A DNA stretch of 64,000 nt from CAWEEP01 sp963808125. GTDB lineage: Bacteria; Chloroflexota; Dormibacteria; Aeolococcales; Aeolococcaceae. This document shows positions 1 to 8,124 of the stretch, in pieces. The position numbers were made by a program, and so were the translations under genes. The stretch covers positions 39,062 through 103,061 of the forward strand of contig CAWEEP010000042.1 of the NCBI GenBank assembly GCA_963808125.1. Direction: 5' to 3'. The notes below the pieces were generated by a model. It searched no databases. It was given only the letters and a program-made list of their open reading frames with translations, and was not told the DNA's origin. Positions within the stretch are counted from its first letter, which is position 1, and each line of letters begins with the position of its first letter.

Positions 1-228
1 CCAGCGCGGGCCCAGCTCGTCATACTTCTTGCGCTTCTCAGGGTCGCCGAGCACCTCGTAGGCCTCGGTGATCTCCTTGAACTTTGCCTCGGCCTCTTTG
101 TTCCCCGGGTTGACATCGGGGTGGTACTGGCGGGCGAGCTTGCGGAAGGCGCTCTTGACCTCCTTCTCCGTCGCCGTGCGGACGACGCCGAGCGTCGCGT
201 AGTAGTCGTGGAAGGTCGTTGCCATCAT
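1..228 (-). CDS. dnaJ: DnaJ-family J-domain co-chaperone, N-terminal fragment
   Basis: The minus strand encodes the first 76 residues of a J-domain protein that continues beyond the left edge. It begins with ATG-ATG (228 or 225) and reads MATTFHDYYATLGV. The HPD tripeptide, in the context YHPDVNPGN, is present; in this family it stimulates the ATPase of Hsp70 (DnaK). The following helix, FKEITEAYEVLGDPEKRKKYD, matches helices III-IV of the J domain. Whether it is a full DnaJ with zinc-finger domain, a CbpA-like protein or a short J protein cannot be told from this fragment. It is divergent from the dehydrogenase gene; I recognised no CIRCE operator in the 240-bp gap. Confidence 0.85.
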   Translation of the reverse strand, partial: MMATTFHDYYATLGVVRTATEKEVKSAFRKLARQYHPDVNPGNKEAEAKFKEITEAYEVLGDPEKRKKYDELGPRW

Positions 229-469
229 GGGAAGTGTGGGCCGCGATGGGTCGGTGGCGGTGGCTTCGATGATTCCCGTACCTCGCCACGCCCGGCGCGA
301 AACGGCGCCACCCCCCGGCAGCGGCGTGCCCTCCCGCCGACGATGCCGGCGCGTTGAAGGCGCATGGTCACCGTTTGGCGCGGAGGTGAGAGGATATGGA
401 CACGGGGGCGCCCTCGCGGTGCCCATCCGTCCCCCGAGAGCAGTCACCTCCGAAGGCTGAGCCCCATCC

Positions 470-3400
470 GTGCCTGACACAGCTCCCATCCTCCTCCCGG
501 CACTCGGAGAATCCGTGACCGAGGGGATCGTCGCTCGCTGGGCGAAACAGGTTGGGGATCCTGTCCTCGAGGGCGAGACGGTGGTGGAGGTCACCACCGA
601 CAAGGTCGACATCGAGGTCCCCTCGCCGATCACCGGCATCCTCTCGGAGATCTCCGCCCAGGAGGGGAAGGCGGTCCCGGTGGGCGGGAGGCTGGGCCTG
701 GTGGACGCCGGTGCCCCGAGCAAGGCGACCCCCAAGCCGCGTGCGGCTGAGCCCGCCGTCTCCGCCCCTCCCGTTCCGACCTTCCCGGCCGCACAGGCGG
801 CGCCCGCCGCAGAGGTGGCCACAACGGCCCCGAAGGCCGATTCCGCGATGGCCCCCATAGCGGCGGTGGTCTCACCCGAACTCGTGACGTCCGAGACCGA
901 GCGCGCGGAGCGGATCCCCCCGCCCCCGCCCGATCCCGGAGCGGAAGCCGTGTCACCACTGGCTCGCCGGGCGGCCGCCATCGCCGGCATCGACCTTCGC
1001 CGCGTGAGGGGCACCGGCCCCGGGGGCATGGTGCGCGATGCTGACGTCCGGGCCGCCGCGCAGGCGCCACAGGACCCACAGCATCCGACCAAGCCCCGCC
1101 AGACCCCGCCGCCCCACCGTGGACTGGTGCCGTCGAGCGTACCCGTCGCCGGAGGCGACGCACCGACCGTGACCCCCCTGCGCGGCCCGTCCGGTGCCCT
1201 CGTCGACGCCATGGAGCGGAGCCTGGAGATCCCCACCGCCACGTCCTTCCGGACCATCCCCGTCGCCCACCTGGACGCGCGCCGGCGTCAGCTCAACGCG
1301 AGCCTGAGCCGGGCGGGGCGCGACCTCAAGGTCTCGTACACCCATCTAATCGGGTACGCGCTGACCCGGGCCGCCGGCGAGATGCCCCAGATGTGCGCCC
1401 ATCTCGAGCACGATGACGAAGGCAAACCGGTGCGCGCCGAGAACGGTGTACACCTCGGCCTGGCCGTGGACAGCCGGCGCAAGGACGGCAGCCGGTTCCT
1501 CGTCGTGCCCGTCGTTCGCGACGCCGCCACACTGGACTTCGCGGCCTTCCATGCCGAGTACGAACGCCTCGTCGACCTGGCTCGCGGAAACCGGCTGGCC
1601 CTCGACGATCTGCGGGGCGCCACCCTCACCCTGACCAACCCTGGCGGGATCGGCACCATGGCGTCGGTGCCGCGGCTCATGTCGGGCCAGGGCTGCATCA
1701 TCGCCGCCGGGGCCATCGGCTACCCTCCCGAATACCGGCACCTCGGCGAGGCCGAATTGCGCCAGCGCGGGGTCGCCAAGGTCGTGACCTTCACCTCGAC
1801 CTATGACCACCGGATCATCCAGGGCGCCGAGTCGGGAGAGTTCCTCGGGCGTATCGAGGCGTTGCTGTCCGGCGCCGACGCCTTCTACACCCAGGTCTTC
1901 GACAGCCTGGGCCTGGAGATGCCAGTCGACGAGATCTCCGCCCTGCGGGCGGCGGCAGAGGCGCAGGCGGCGTTGCTGGCGCCGACTACGGCGACGGAGG
2001 GCGACCGGGCGCTGGTGGCGGCCATCCAAGCGGCCACCTCGCTGGTCCAGGCCCACCGGACCCACGGCCACCTGGGGGCCTCCCTCGACCCGCTGGGCAC
2101 CCCGCCCCCGGGCGACCCGGCGCTCCGGCCGGAGACCTACGACCTGACCCCGGAGATCATGGAGCGGATCCCCGCCGACCTCCTCAACGTCCACGTCCCC
2201 GGCCGCACCCTCGCCGAAGTCCTGCCCAACCTCCGCCGCACCTACTGCGGCACCATCGCCTACGAGATCGAGCACATCTCCAGCCACGAGCAGCGGCTCT
2301 GGCTGCGCGAGCAGATCGAGTCGGGCACCCACCGGCTCCCCCTCGCCGAGGACGAGCGGCTGCGGCTGCTCTGGCGCCTCACCAAGGTCGACGCCATGGA
2401 GCGCTACTTCCGGCGCGCCTTCCTCGGTCAGAAGACCTTCAGCGGCGAGGGTGCCGACATGCTCGTGCCCATGCTGGAGAAGCTCTTCGGTCTGATCGCC
2501 GACGACGGCACCGACCAGGTGGTCATGGGCATGGCCCACCGCGGCCGTCTCGCCGTGATCGCCCACGTCGTCAACCGTCCCTACGAACAGTTGCTGCAAT
2601 CCTTCGAGAGAGGCGAGTTGCGCCCGCGGGTCAGCGGCGCCATCGACGACCCCACCGGTGACGTGAAGTACCACCTCGGCGCGACCGGCACCTACATCAC
2701 CGACACCGGACTGCCGATCACTGTCCGGCTGGTGCCCAACCCCTCGCACCTGGAGGCGGTCGGCGGCGTCGTCGAGGGCTGGACGCGGGCCTTGCAGTCA
2801 CATCGGGACGGGGCGTCGATCCACCTCGACACCGAGGCAGCCATCCCCATCCTCATCCACGGCGACGCCTCGTTCAGCGGCGAGGGCGCCGTGCAGGAGG
2901 TCCTCAATCTCCAGTCCCTCGCCGGCTACTCGACCGGCGGGACGATCCACATCATCGTCGACAACCAGGTCGGCTTCACCACCGACCCCGGCGAGTCCCG
3001 CTCCACCCGCTACGCGAGCGACCTCGCCAAGGGATTCGACATCCCCATCGTCCACATCAACGCCGACGACCCCGAGGCTTGCATCACCGCGGTGCGACTA
3101 GCCCACGACTACCGCCGGATCTTCCATCGCGACATCGTCATGAACCTGATCGGCTACCGCCGCTTCGGGCACAACGAGGCCGACGAGCCGAGCTACACCC
3201 AGCCCGTCATGTACCGGCGCATCCGTGAGCACCCGACAGTGCGCGCGCTCTTCGTGGGGCAGCTTGTCGGCGACGGGCTGATCACGGCGGAGGAGGCGGC
3301 GCGGCAATCGGAGGAGGTGTACGCCCGCATCGGCGAGGCCCACAAGCGGGTCAAGGCGAACCTCACCACCCTGATGGACGAGGACACCTCCGGCGGGCCG

Positions 3401-4765
3401 GGATCCGCGGCGAGGCTGGACGGCCTCGACGTCGCCACCAGCGTGTCCGAGGCAATCCTCCGCGCCGCCAACGACCAGATCTACGCCGCCCCCGACGGCT
3501 TCACCGTCAACCGCAAGCTGGGCCGCCAGCTCGAGACCCGCCGCGCGTCACTGTCGTCGGGGAACATCGACTACGGCCACGCCGAGGCTCTCGCCTTCGC
3601 CTCCCTGCTGCTCGATGGCATCCCCGTTCGCCTCACCGGTCAGGACACGGCGCGCGGCACGTTCAGCCATCGGCACATGGTTCTCCATGACGAGCTCAAC
3701 GGGGACATCTGGGTGCCGTTGCAGCATCTCTCGGGTGCAGCGGCCGCCCTCGAGGTGCACAACAGCCCGCTCAGCGAGGTGGGACCCCTCGCCTTCGAGT
3801 ACGGCTTCAGCGCCGCCGACCCCGCCTGCCTCGTCATCTGGGAGGCGCAGTTCGGCGACTTCGCCAACAACGCGCAGATGGTCATCGACCAGTTCATCGT
3901 CGCCGCCCAGGCCAAGTGGGGCCAGCGCTCCCGCCTGGTGCTCCTCCTGCCCCACGGCTACGAGGGACAGGGACCCGAGCACTCCAGCGCCCGCGTGGAG
4001 CGCTTCCTCCAGCTGGCCGCCCACGGCAACATCCGGGTCGCCAACTGCACGACCTCGGGCCAGTACTTCCACCTGCTGCGCAACCAGGCCCTCGCCACCC
4101 TGCCGCGGCCGCTGATGATCATGACCCCCAAGTCGGGGCTGCGGGCTCAGGAGACGAGCTCCAGCCTCGCCGATCTCACCGGCGGCACCTTCCGGGCGGT
4201 CATCGACGACGCCCGGGCGGCGCAGCATCCGGAGCGAGTGCGCACCCTCCTCCTCTGCACCGGCAAGATCCACTGGGAGTTGCAGGGTCATGAGCTCCGC
4301 GAGCACGCCCCCGACCTCGCCATCGCCCGCGTCGAATTGCTGGACCCGATCCCCCTGGATGAGATCCTCGAGCTCGTTGCAGGCTATCCAAACCTGGAGC
4401 GCCTCTTCTGGGTGCAGGAGGAGCCGCGCAACATGGGCGCCTGGGGTCATGTGCAGCGCCCCATCGGCCTGGCCCGTCCCTACGAGGTGAGCTGGGAGTA
4501 CATCGGCCGGCCCGGCCGGGCCAGCCCCTCGGAGGGATACAAGGGATCCCACGTCATCGAGCAGGAGCGGATCATCCGCGAGGCCCTGCTGACGTCCCCG
4601 GCTGCGCGCGAGTTCGTGACCACGGCGCGGCCGAGGCTTAGCACCCCGGGCGAGGAGCCCCACGATGGCAACGGCCACGAGGCGGTGGCGGCTGAACTCG
4701 CCGAGATCCGCCCGATCCCGCCGCGACGCCGCTCCCCCGCCGCCCGGCGGTCGCGCTCGTCGTGA
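470..4765 (+). CDS. Fused 2-oxoglutarate dehydrogenase: lipoyl + PSBD + E2 succinyltransferase + E1 (KGD/OdhA-like)
   Basis: A 1431-residue multifunctional enzyme of the 2-oxoglutarate dehydrogenase complex (2-oxoglutarate to succinyl-CoA, TCA cycle), intact in one frame. Domains in order: lipoyl domain, residues 3-80, with lipoylation Lys45 in TTDKVDIEV; Ala/Pro linker; peripheral-subunit-binding domain about 161-197 (VSPLARRAAAIAGIDL, GTGPGGMVRDADV); second linker; acyltransferase core about 245-485 with His447 in TYDHRIIQG; E1 thiamine-diphosphate module from about 500 to the end, with GDASFSGEG (about 798) and DNQVGFTTDP. Actinobacterial KGD/OdhA has the E2-core/E1 fusion but lacks the lipoyl domain and borrows one from the pyruvate dehydrogenase E2. 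Here lipoyl and E3-binding domains are built in. GTG start. The lpd gene overlaps the stop by 4 nt, so the two are co-translated. Confidence 0.93.
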   Translation: MPDTAPILLPALGESVTEGIVARWAKQVGDPVLEGETVVEVTTDKVDIEVPSPITGILSEISAQEGKAVPVGGRLGLVDAGAPSKATPKPRAAEPAVSAPPVPTFPAAQAAPAAEVATTAPKADSAMAPIAAVVSPELVTSETERAERIPPPPPDPGAEAVSPLARRAAAIAGIDLRRVRGTGPGGMVRDADVRAAAQAPQDPQHPTKPRQTPPPHRGLVPSSVPVAGGDAPTVTPLRGPSGALVDAMERSLEIPTATSFRTIPVAHLDARRRQLNASLSRAGRDLKVSYTHLIGYALTRAAGEMPQMCAHLEHDDEGKPVRAENGVHLGLAVDSRRKDGSRFLVVPVVRDAATLDFAAFHAEYERLVDLARGNRLALDDLRGATLTLTNPGGIGTMASVPRLMSGQGCIIAAGAIGYPPEYRHLGEAELRQRGVAKVVTFTSTYDHRIIQGAESGEFLGRIEALLSGADAFYTQVFDSLGLEMPVDEISALRAAAEAQAALLAPTTATEGDRALVAAIQAATSLVQAHRTHGHLGASLDPLGTPPPGDPALRPETYDLTPEIMERIPADLLNVHVPGRTLAEVLPNLRRTYCGTIAYEIEHISSHEQRLWLREQIESGTHRLPLAEDERLRLLWRLTKVDAMERYFRRAFLGQKTFSGEGADMLVPMLEKLFGLIADDGTDQVVMGMAHRGRLAVIAHVVNRPYEQLLQSFERGELRPRVSGAIDDPTGDVKYHLGATGTYITDTGLPITVRLVPNPSHLEAVGGVVEGWTRALQSHRDGASIHLDTEAAIPILIHGDASFSGEGAVQEVLNLQSLAGYSTGGTIHIIVDNQVGFTTDPGESRSTRYASDLAKGFDIPIVHINADDPEACITAVRLAHDYRRIFHRDIVMNLIGYRRFGHNEADEPSYTQPVMYRRIREHPTVRALFVGQLVGDGLITAEEAARQSEEVYARIGEAHKRVKANLTTLMDEDTSGGPGSAARLDGLDVATSVSEAILRAANDQIYAAPDGFTVNRKLGRQLETRRASLSSGNIDYGHAEALAFASLLLDGIPVRLTGQDTARGTFSHRHMVLHDELNGDIWVPLQHLSGAAAALEVHNSPLSEVGPLAFEYGFSAADPACLVIWEAQFGDFANNAQMVIDQFIVAAQAKWGQRSRLVLLLPHGYEGQGPEHSSARVERFLQLAAHGNIRVANCTTSGQYFHLLRNQALATLPRPLMIMTPKSGLRAQETSSSLADLTGGTFRAVIDDARAAQHPERVRTLLLCTGKIHWELQGHELREHAPDLAIARVELLDPIPLDEILELVAGYPNLERLFWVQEEPRNMGAWGHVQRPIGLARPYEVSWEYIGRPGRASPSEGYKGSHVIEQERIIREALLTSPAAREFVTTARPRLSTPGEEPHDGNGHEAVAAELAEIRPIPPRRRSPAARRSRSS

Positions 4766-6129
4766 CCTCGCGGGTCGTCGTTCTCGGAGGCGGGCCCGCT
4801 GGCGATGTGGCGGCGCTGCGCGGCGCCCGGCGCGGCGCCGAGGTGGTCTTGGTGGAACGCGCCGAGCTGGGCGGCACCTGCCTCAACTGGGGATGCATCC
4901 CCACCAAGTCGCTCCTCGCCACTGGGGACCTGCTCCGGCGCATCCGGCGTGCCCCCGACCTGGGGATCTCCGTCGGTCCGGTGAGCGTCGACTTCGGTCG
5001 CATGATGCAGCGCAAGGAGGAGGTCGTCCTCACCATGCGCGGCGGCGTCGAGGCCGCCTGCAAGCGGCGCAAGGTGCGGGTGGTGAAGGGCCAGGGCGTT
5101 CTCGACGACGGCGCCATCCGCGTCGGCGACGACCGCATCGAGTACGACCACCTCATCATCTGCGTCGGCACCGAGCCCAGTGGCCTGCCCGGCATCGACA
5201 TGGGCCATCCCCTCGTCGTCACCTCGAACGGCATCCTCCGGTTGGAGAAGTTACCCGAGAGGCTCGTCGTCATCGGCGGCGGCGTCATCGGCTGCGAGTT
5301 CGCCTCGCTCTTCGCTGCGCTGGGGGTGAGGGTGGACGTGATCGAGGTCCTCCCCCAGATCCTCTCCGGCATCGACCCGCGCGTGGTGCGCCAGTTCCGC
5401 ACCCTCGTCGAGCAGGAGGGGGTGGCCTTCTACACCGGGCGCCAGGTGGAGTCCGTCGCGTACGGCGATGAGAAGGTCACCGTCACCCTCGACGGCGACA
5501 CCGCCCTGGAGGGTGATCTCCTCCTCGTTTCCGTCGGCCGCGCCCCACAAACCGCCAACCTGGGGCTGGAGACGGCCGGGGTCGAGCTGACCCCCAGCGG
5601 TCACATCGTCGTGGACCAACTCCTGCACACCGCCAACCCCAGGATCTGGGCGGCCGGCGACTGCATCGGCGGCCTCCAGCTCGCCCACTTGGCCAGCGCC
5701 GAGGGTGCCCGGGCCGCGGACAACGCCCTCGGCGTCCAGGTGCGCCCCATGGACCGGACGGTTGTGCCCTCCTGCATCTACACCCACCCCGAGATCGCCA
5801 CCGTGGGCATGAACCCTGAACAGGCGGCGGCGGCCGGCCACACGGTGAAGGTTGGGCAGGCGCGGTTCCTCGGCAACGGCAAGGCGCAGGGCGAGAACGA
5901 GACCGAGGGCCTCGCCCAGCTCTACGCCAACTCCACCACCGGGGAGATCCTGGGCGCGACCGTGATGGGTGTCCACGCCGTCGAGATCATCCACGAAGTC
6001 GGCGTCGCCATCAGCGACGGCCTCACCGTGGACGAGCTGGGCGACATCATCCACGCCCATCCCACCGTCAGCGAGTTGATCATGGACGCAGCGGAACAGG
6101 CCCAGGGGCTGGCACCATACCTGAGCTGA
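4762..6129 (+). CDS. lpd: Dihydrolipoamide dehydrogenase (E3)
   Basis: A 455-residue flavoprotein disulfide reductase that reoxidises dihydrolipoyl groups with NAD+. The N-terminal FAD-binding motif VLGGGPAGDVAALR is followed by the redox disulfide GGTCLNWGCIPTKS (Cys40/Cys45). The NAD-binding motif VVIGGGVIGCEFASLF is in the middle. The C-terminal interface ends with AHPTVSELIMDAA, whose His-x4-Glu dyad is the catalytic base pair of the family. Length is typical. Its GTG start overlaps the stop of the E2-E1 fusion (GTGA), so it is almost certainly the dedicated E3, able to dock on the PSBD of that fusion. Confidence 0.95.
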   Translation: MTSRVVVLGGGPAGDVAALRGARRGAEVVLVERAELGGTCLNWGCIPTKSLLATGDLLRRIRRAPDLGISVGPVSVDFGRMMQRKEEVVLTMRGGVEAACKRRKVRVVKGQGVLDDGAIRVGDDRIEYDHLIICVGTEPSGLPGIDMGHPLVVTSNGILRLEKLPERLVVIGGGVIGCEFASLFAALGVRVDVIEVLPQILSGIDPRVVRQFRTLVEQEGVAFYTGRQVESVAYGDEKVTVTLDGDTALEGDLLLVSVGRAPQTANLGLETAGVELTPSGHIVVDQLLHTANPRIWAAGDCIGGLQLAHLASAEGARAADNALGVQVRPMDRTVVPSCIYTHPEIATVGMNPEQAAAAGHTVKVGQARFLGNGKAQGENETEGLAQLYANSTTGEILGATVMGVHAVEIIHEVGVAISDGLTVDELGDIIHAHPTVSELIMDAAEQAQGLAPYLS

Positions 6130-6190
6130 CGGAGTCGGGACGAGGCTCACCGCCGCAGGCGGCGCCTCCGACGGACAGCGGGAGCGGGTC

Positions 6191-6997
6191 ATGGACGAAT
6201 CGGCTGCGAGGCCCCTGGCGCTGATCACCGGCGCCTCGTCGGGGCTGGGCCGGGCCTACGCTGTCCAGCTTGCGCAGGCGGGGTGGGACCTGGTCCCCGT
6301 CGCCCGCCGCGAGGAGCGGCTGGAGGCGCTGGCGGCCGAGATCCGGGCCACCTCGACTGTCCGGGTGGAGCCTCTGGTGGCCGACCTCACCGACCCCGGC
6401 GGGCTCGCCGCGGCGGAGGAGAGGATCGCCCGAGGGGTGGACCTGGTGGTCAACTCCGCCGGGTTCGCCGGCTACATGCCCTTCGCCACGCTCCCCGCCG
6501 ACGTCGCCGACGACCTCGTCGCCATCCATGTGCGGGCGGTCACCCGCCTCACCCGGGCGGCGGTGGCGGTGATGGTGCCGCGCCGGGACGGCGCCATCAT
6601 CAACGTCGCCTCGCTCCTCGCCTTCAGCGAGTCGGCCTCCATGGGGCGGTTCGCCCGGGCCACCTACGCCGGCTGCAAGGCGTACATCGTCACCTTCACC
6701 CAGCTGGTCGCCCAGGAGGTGGCCGCGCAGGGAATCCGCGTCCAGGTCTGCTGCCCGGGGGCGGTCGCGACCGAGTTCCACGACGTCGCCGGGGTGGCGC
6801 GGCCGGTCGCGGCCATGTCGGCGGATGACGTCGTCGCCGCCTCGCTCCGTGCCCTGGAGGAGGGGGAGACGGTCTGCGTCCCGGCGCTGGAGGACGCTGG
6901 CGTCGTCGACCGGTATCACGACGCTCAGCGCCAGATGCTCGCCCAGGGCAACCTTCCAACCCTGGCCGCCCGCTACCGGCCCGCGGCGCCGGGATGA
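6191..6997 (+). CDS. SDR-family NAD(P)-dependent oxidoreductase
   Basis: A 268-residue classical short-chain dehydrogenase/reductase. The cofactor-binding TGASSGLGRAY motif lies at the N-terminus, followed by the structural NSAG motif (VNSAGFAGY), a Ser in NVASLLAFSES and the catalytic YxxxK (TYAGCKAYIV). The C-terminal CCPGAVATEF is the usual PG motif. The substrate cannot be deduced. The closest relatives by feel are the DltE/YqjQ-type SDRs of uncertain role. It follows lpd by 60 nt and its stop overlaps the ATG-ATG that may open the next reading frame. Confidence 0.85.
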   Translation: MDESAARPLALITGASSGLGRAYAVQLAQAGWDLVPVARREERLEALAAEIRATSTVRVEPLVADLTDPGGLAAAEERIARGVDLVVNSAGFAGYMPFATLPADVADDLVAIHVRAVTRLTRAAVAVMVPRRDGAIINVASLLAFSESASMGRFARATYAGCKAYIVTFTQLVAQEVAAQGIRVQVCCPGAVATEFHDVAGVARPVAAMSADDVVAASLRALEEGETVCVPALEDAGVVDRYHDAQRQMLAQGNLPTLAARYRPAAPG

Positions 6998-7811
6998 TGC
7001 CGGCGCCGGGGACCCCCGCCCCGCTCCGGAACGGCGCTCCCCCGCCCTCCGCGCATGATCGCGCGGGACCGGCAAGGTCGCCACGGGGGACGGTGGCGTC
7101 CCCCGTGGGGCGGGTCCTCGTCGTCGAGGACGACGCGCCCCTCTGCCGAGTGCTCACCGCAGCCCTCGAACGCGCGGGCCACCGCGTGGACACGGCCGCG
7201 GACGGCCTGGAGGGCGCCTCGAAGCTGGGGAGCGGCAAATACGAGGTGGTGCTTCTCGACATCGGCCTCCCCTTCGTCGACGGCTGGCAGCTGCTCCAGT
7301 CCCTCGACGGGCGGCGCCAGCCATCGGTCATCGTCATCAGCGCCCGCGGCGACGAGAGGGACAAGGTCCGGGCGCTCGACCTGGGCGCCGACGACTACCT
7401 GACCAAGCCGTTCGGCGCCGACGAGATGCTTGCCCGCGTCCGCGCCGTGCTGCGCAGGGTGCGCGGCACCGCCGAGGCGGCTCGCATCGTCCACTGCGGC
7501 GAGGTGGTCGTCGATCTGGGGGCGCGCCTGGTCCGGCGGGGGGAGAGGAGGTCCGGCTCTCGCCGACCGAGTACGTCCTCCTCACCGAGCTGGCCCGGCA
7601 TGCCGGAACGGTGATGGATCACCGCACCCTCCTCAGCCGCGTCTGGGGGCCGATGTACGCGGGCGATCGGAACTACCTGCGCACCTTCATCCAGCGGCTC
7701 CGCCGCAAGCTCGAGGACGATCCCGCCGAGCCCGCCGTCATCGTCACCGCCGGCCGCCGCGGCTACCGCTTCGGCCCCGCCCCCGACACGGGCCCGCTCC
7801 CCTCCGCCTGA
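6994..7811 (+). CDS. kdpE: OmpR-family response regulator, KdpE-like (one frame break)
   Basis: Receiver domain begins VGRVLVVEDDAPLCRVL, with phospho-acceptor Asp in VVLLDIGLP and Lys in YLTKPFGADEM. A winged-helix DNA-binding domain follows (NYLRTFIQRLRRKLEDDP, TAGRRGYRF). The reading frame breaks near 7540-7550, inside a run of six G. One extra G would restore RRGGEEVRLSPTEYVLLTELARHAG and join both parts. It lies directly upstream of kdpF, which supports assignment as KdpE, activator of the high-affinity K+ pump. The GTG at 7093 (MASPVGRVLVV) is a likelier start than 6994, because the intervening 33 residues are low-complexity. The identity rests partly on context. Confidence 0.8.
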
Positions 7812-7820
7812 GCGACGACG

Positions 7821-7843
7821 CTCCCCGGCGCCCGCTCGGGGAG
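7821..7843 (+). terminator. Hairpin downstream of kdpE
   Basis: CTCCCCG (7821-7827) and CGGGGAG (7837-7843) form a perfect 7-bp stem with a 9-nt loop just after the kdpE stop. There is no T tract, so it could be a weak terminator or attenuator between kdpE and the kdpF operon. Confidence 0.35.
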
Positions 7844-7863
7844 CCGGGGCCACGCGCGGTTTC

Positions 7864-7881
7864 GTTGACCGATCGTTGACG
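7864..7881 (+). promoter_or_regulatory. GTTGAC direct repeat upstream of the kdp structural genes
   Basis: Two GTTGAC copies (7864 and 7875) are spaced 11 nt apart, one helical turn, about 60-75 nt upstream of the first small gene of the kdp operon. The second copy also offers a TTGACG -35-like hexamer. This arrangement suits an activator site such as a KdpE box, or an overlapping promoter. No experimental consensus for this lineage is known to me, so the role is inference. Confidence 0.3.
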
Positions 7882-7939
7882 TTTCGAGCGCCACCCTGTC
7901 CGCTGTGATCTCCGAAGCCCACCACCCGGCGAGGACGGC

Positions 7940-8026
7940 ATGCCCCAAGACCTCCTGATGCTGATCATCTTGGTCGCCCTCGTCGGGCTGAGCTTCCTCT
8001 ACGTCGCGGGATTGGGGAAGCTCTGA
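7940..8026 (+). CDS. 28-residue membrane protein preceding KdpF
   Basis: The ATG frame 7940-8026 encodes MPQDLLMLIILVALVGLSFL followed by YVAGLGKL. This is a single transmembrane helix with a short C-terminal tail. It sits immediately before kdpF, and its TGA overlaps the kdpF ATG (TGATG), so the two are translationally coupled. Its size and topology resemble KdpF, but the C-terminal PERF-type motif is absent. It may be a second small accessory subunit of the Kdp pump. I do not recognise a named family. Being so short, it is supported mainly by coupling and hydrophobicity. Confidence 0.6.
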   Translation: MPQDLLMLIILVALVGLSFLYVAGLGKL

Positions 8027-8121
8027 TGGGCGCGACCCTCGGCTACATCGTCGCCTTCGCCATCGCCGTGCTGGTGACCGTCTATCTAGTCGCCGCCATG
8101 ATCTTCCCCGAGAGGTTCTGA
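8026..8121 (+). CDS. kdpF: Potassium-transporting ATPase small subunit KdpF
   Basis: A 31-residue single-helix protein beginning MGATLGYIVAFAIAVLV and ending YLVAAMIFPERF. The terminal PERF is the hallmark of KdpF, which stabilises the KdpABC complex in the membrane. It lies 3 nt before the GTG of kdpA and overlaps the preceding small gene. Confidence 0.85.
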   Translation: MGATLGYIVAFAIAVLVTVYLVAAMIFPERF

Positions 8122-8124
8122 GCC

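Noticed and set aside
1..228. Full-length DnaJ
   Set aside because: Only the J domain is inside the window; the rest lies off the left edge, so the full class cannot be assigned.
1346..2749. A 467-codon minus-strand frame inside the ODH fusion gene
   Set aside because: Antisense shadow of a strongly conserved gene; no domains or ribosome-binding site.
7812..7939. Possible c-di-AMP (ydaO/kdp-type) riboswitch before kdpF
   Set aside because: The region is only 128 nt and holds a simple hairpin and the GTTGAC repeat; none of the conserved c-di-AMP riboswitch motifs is seen.
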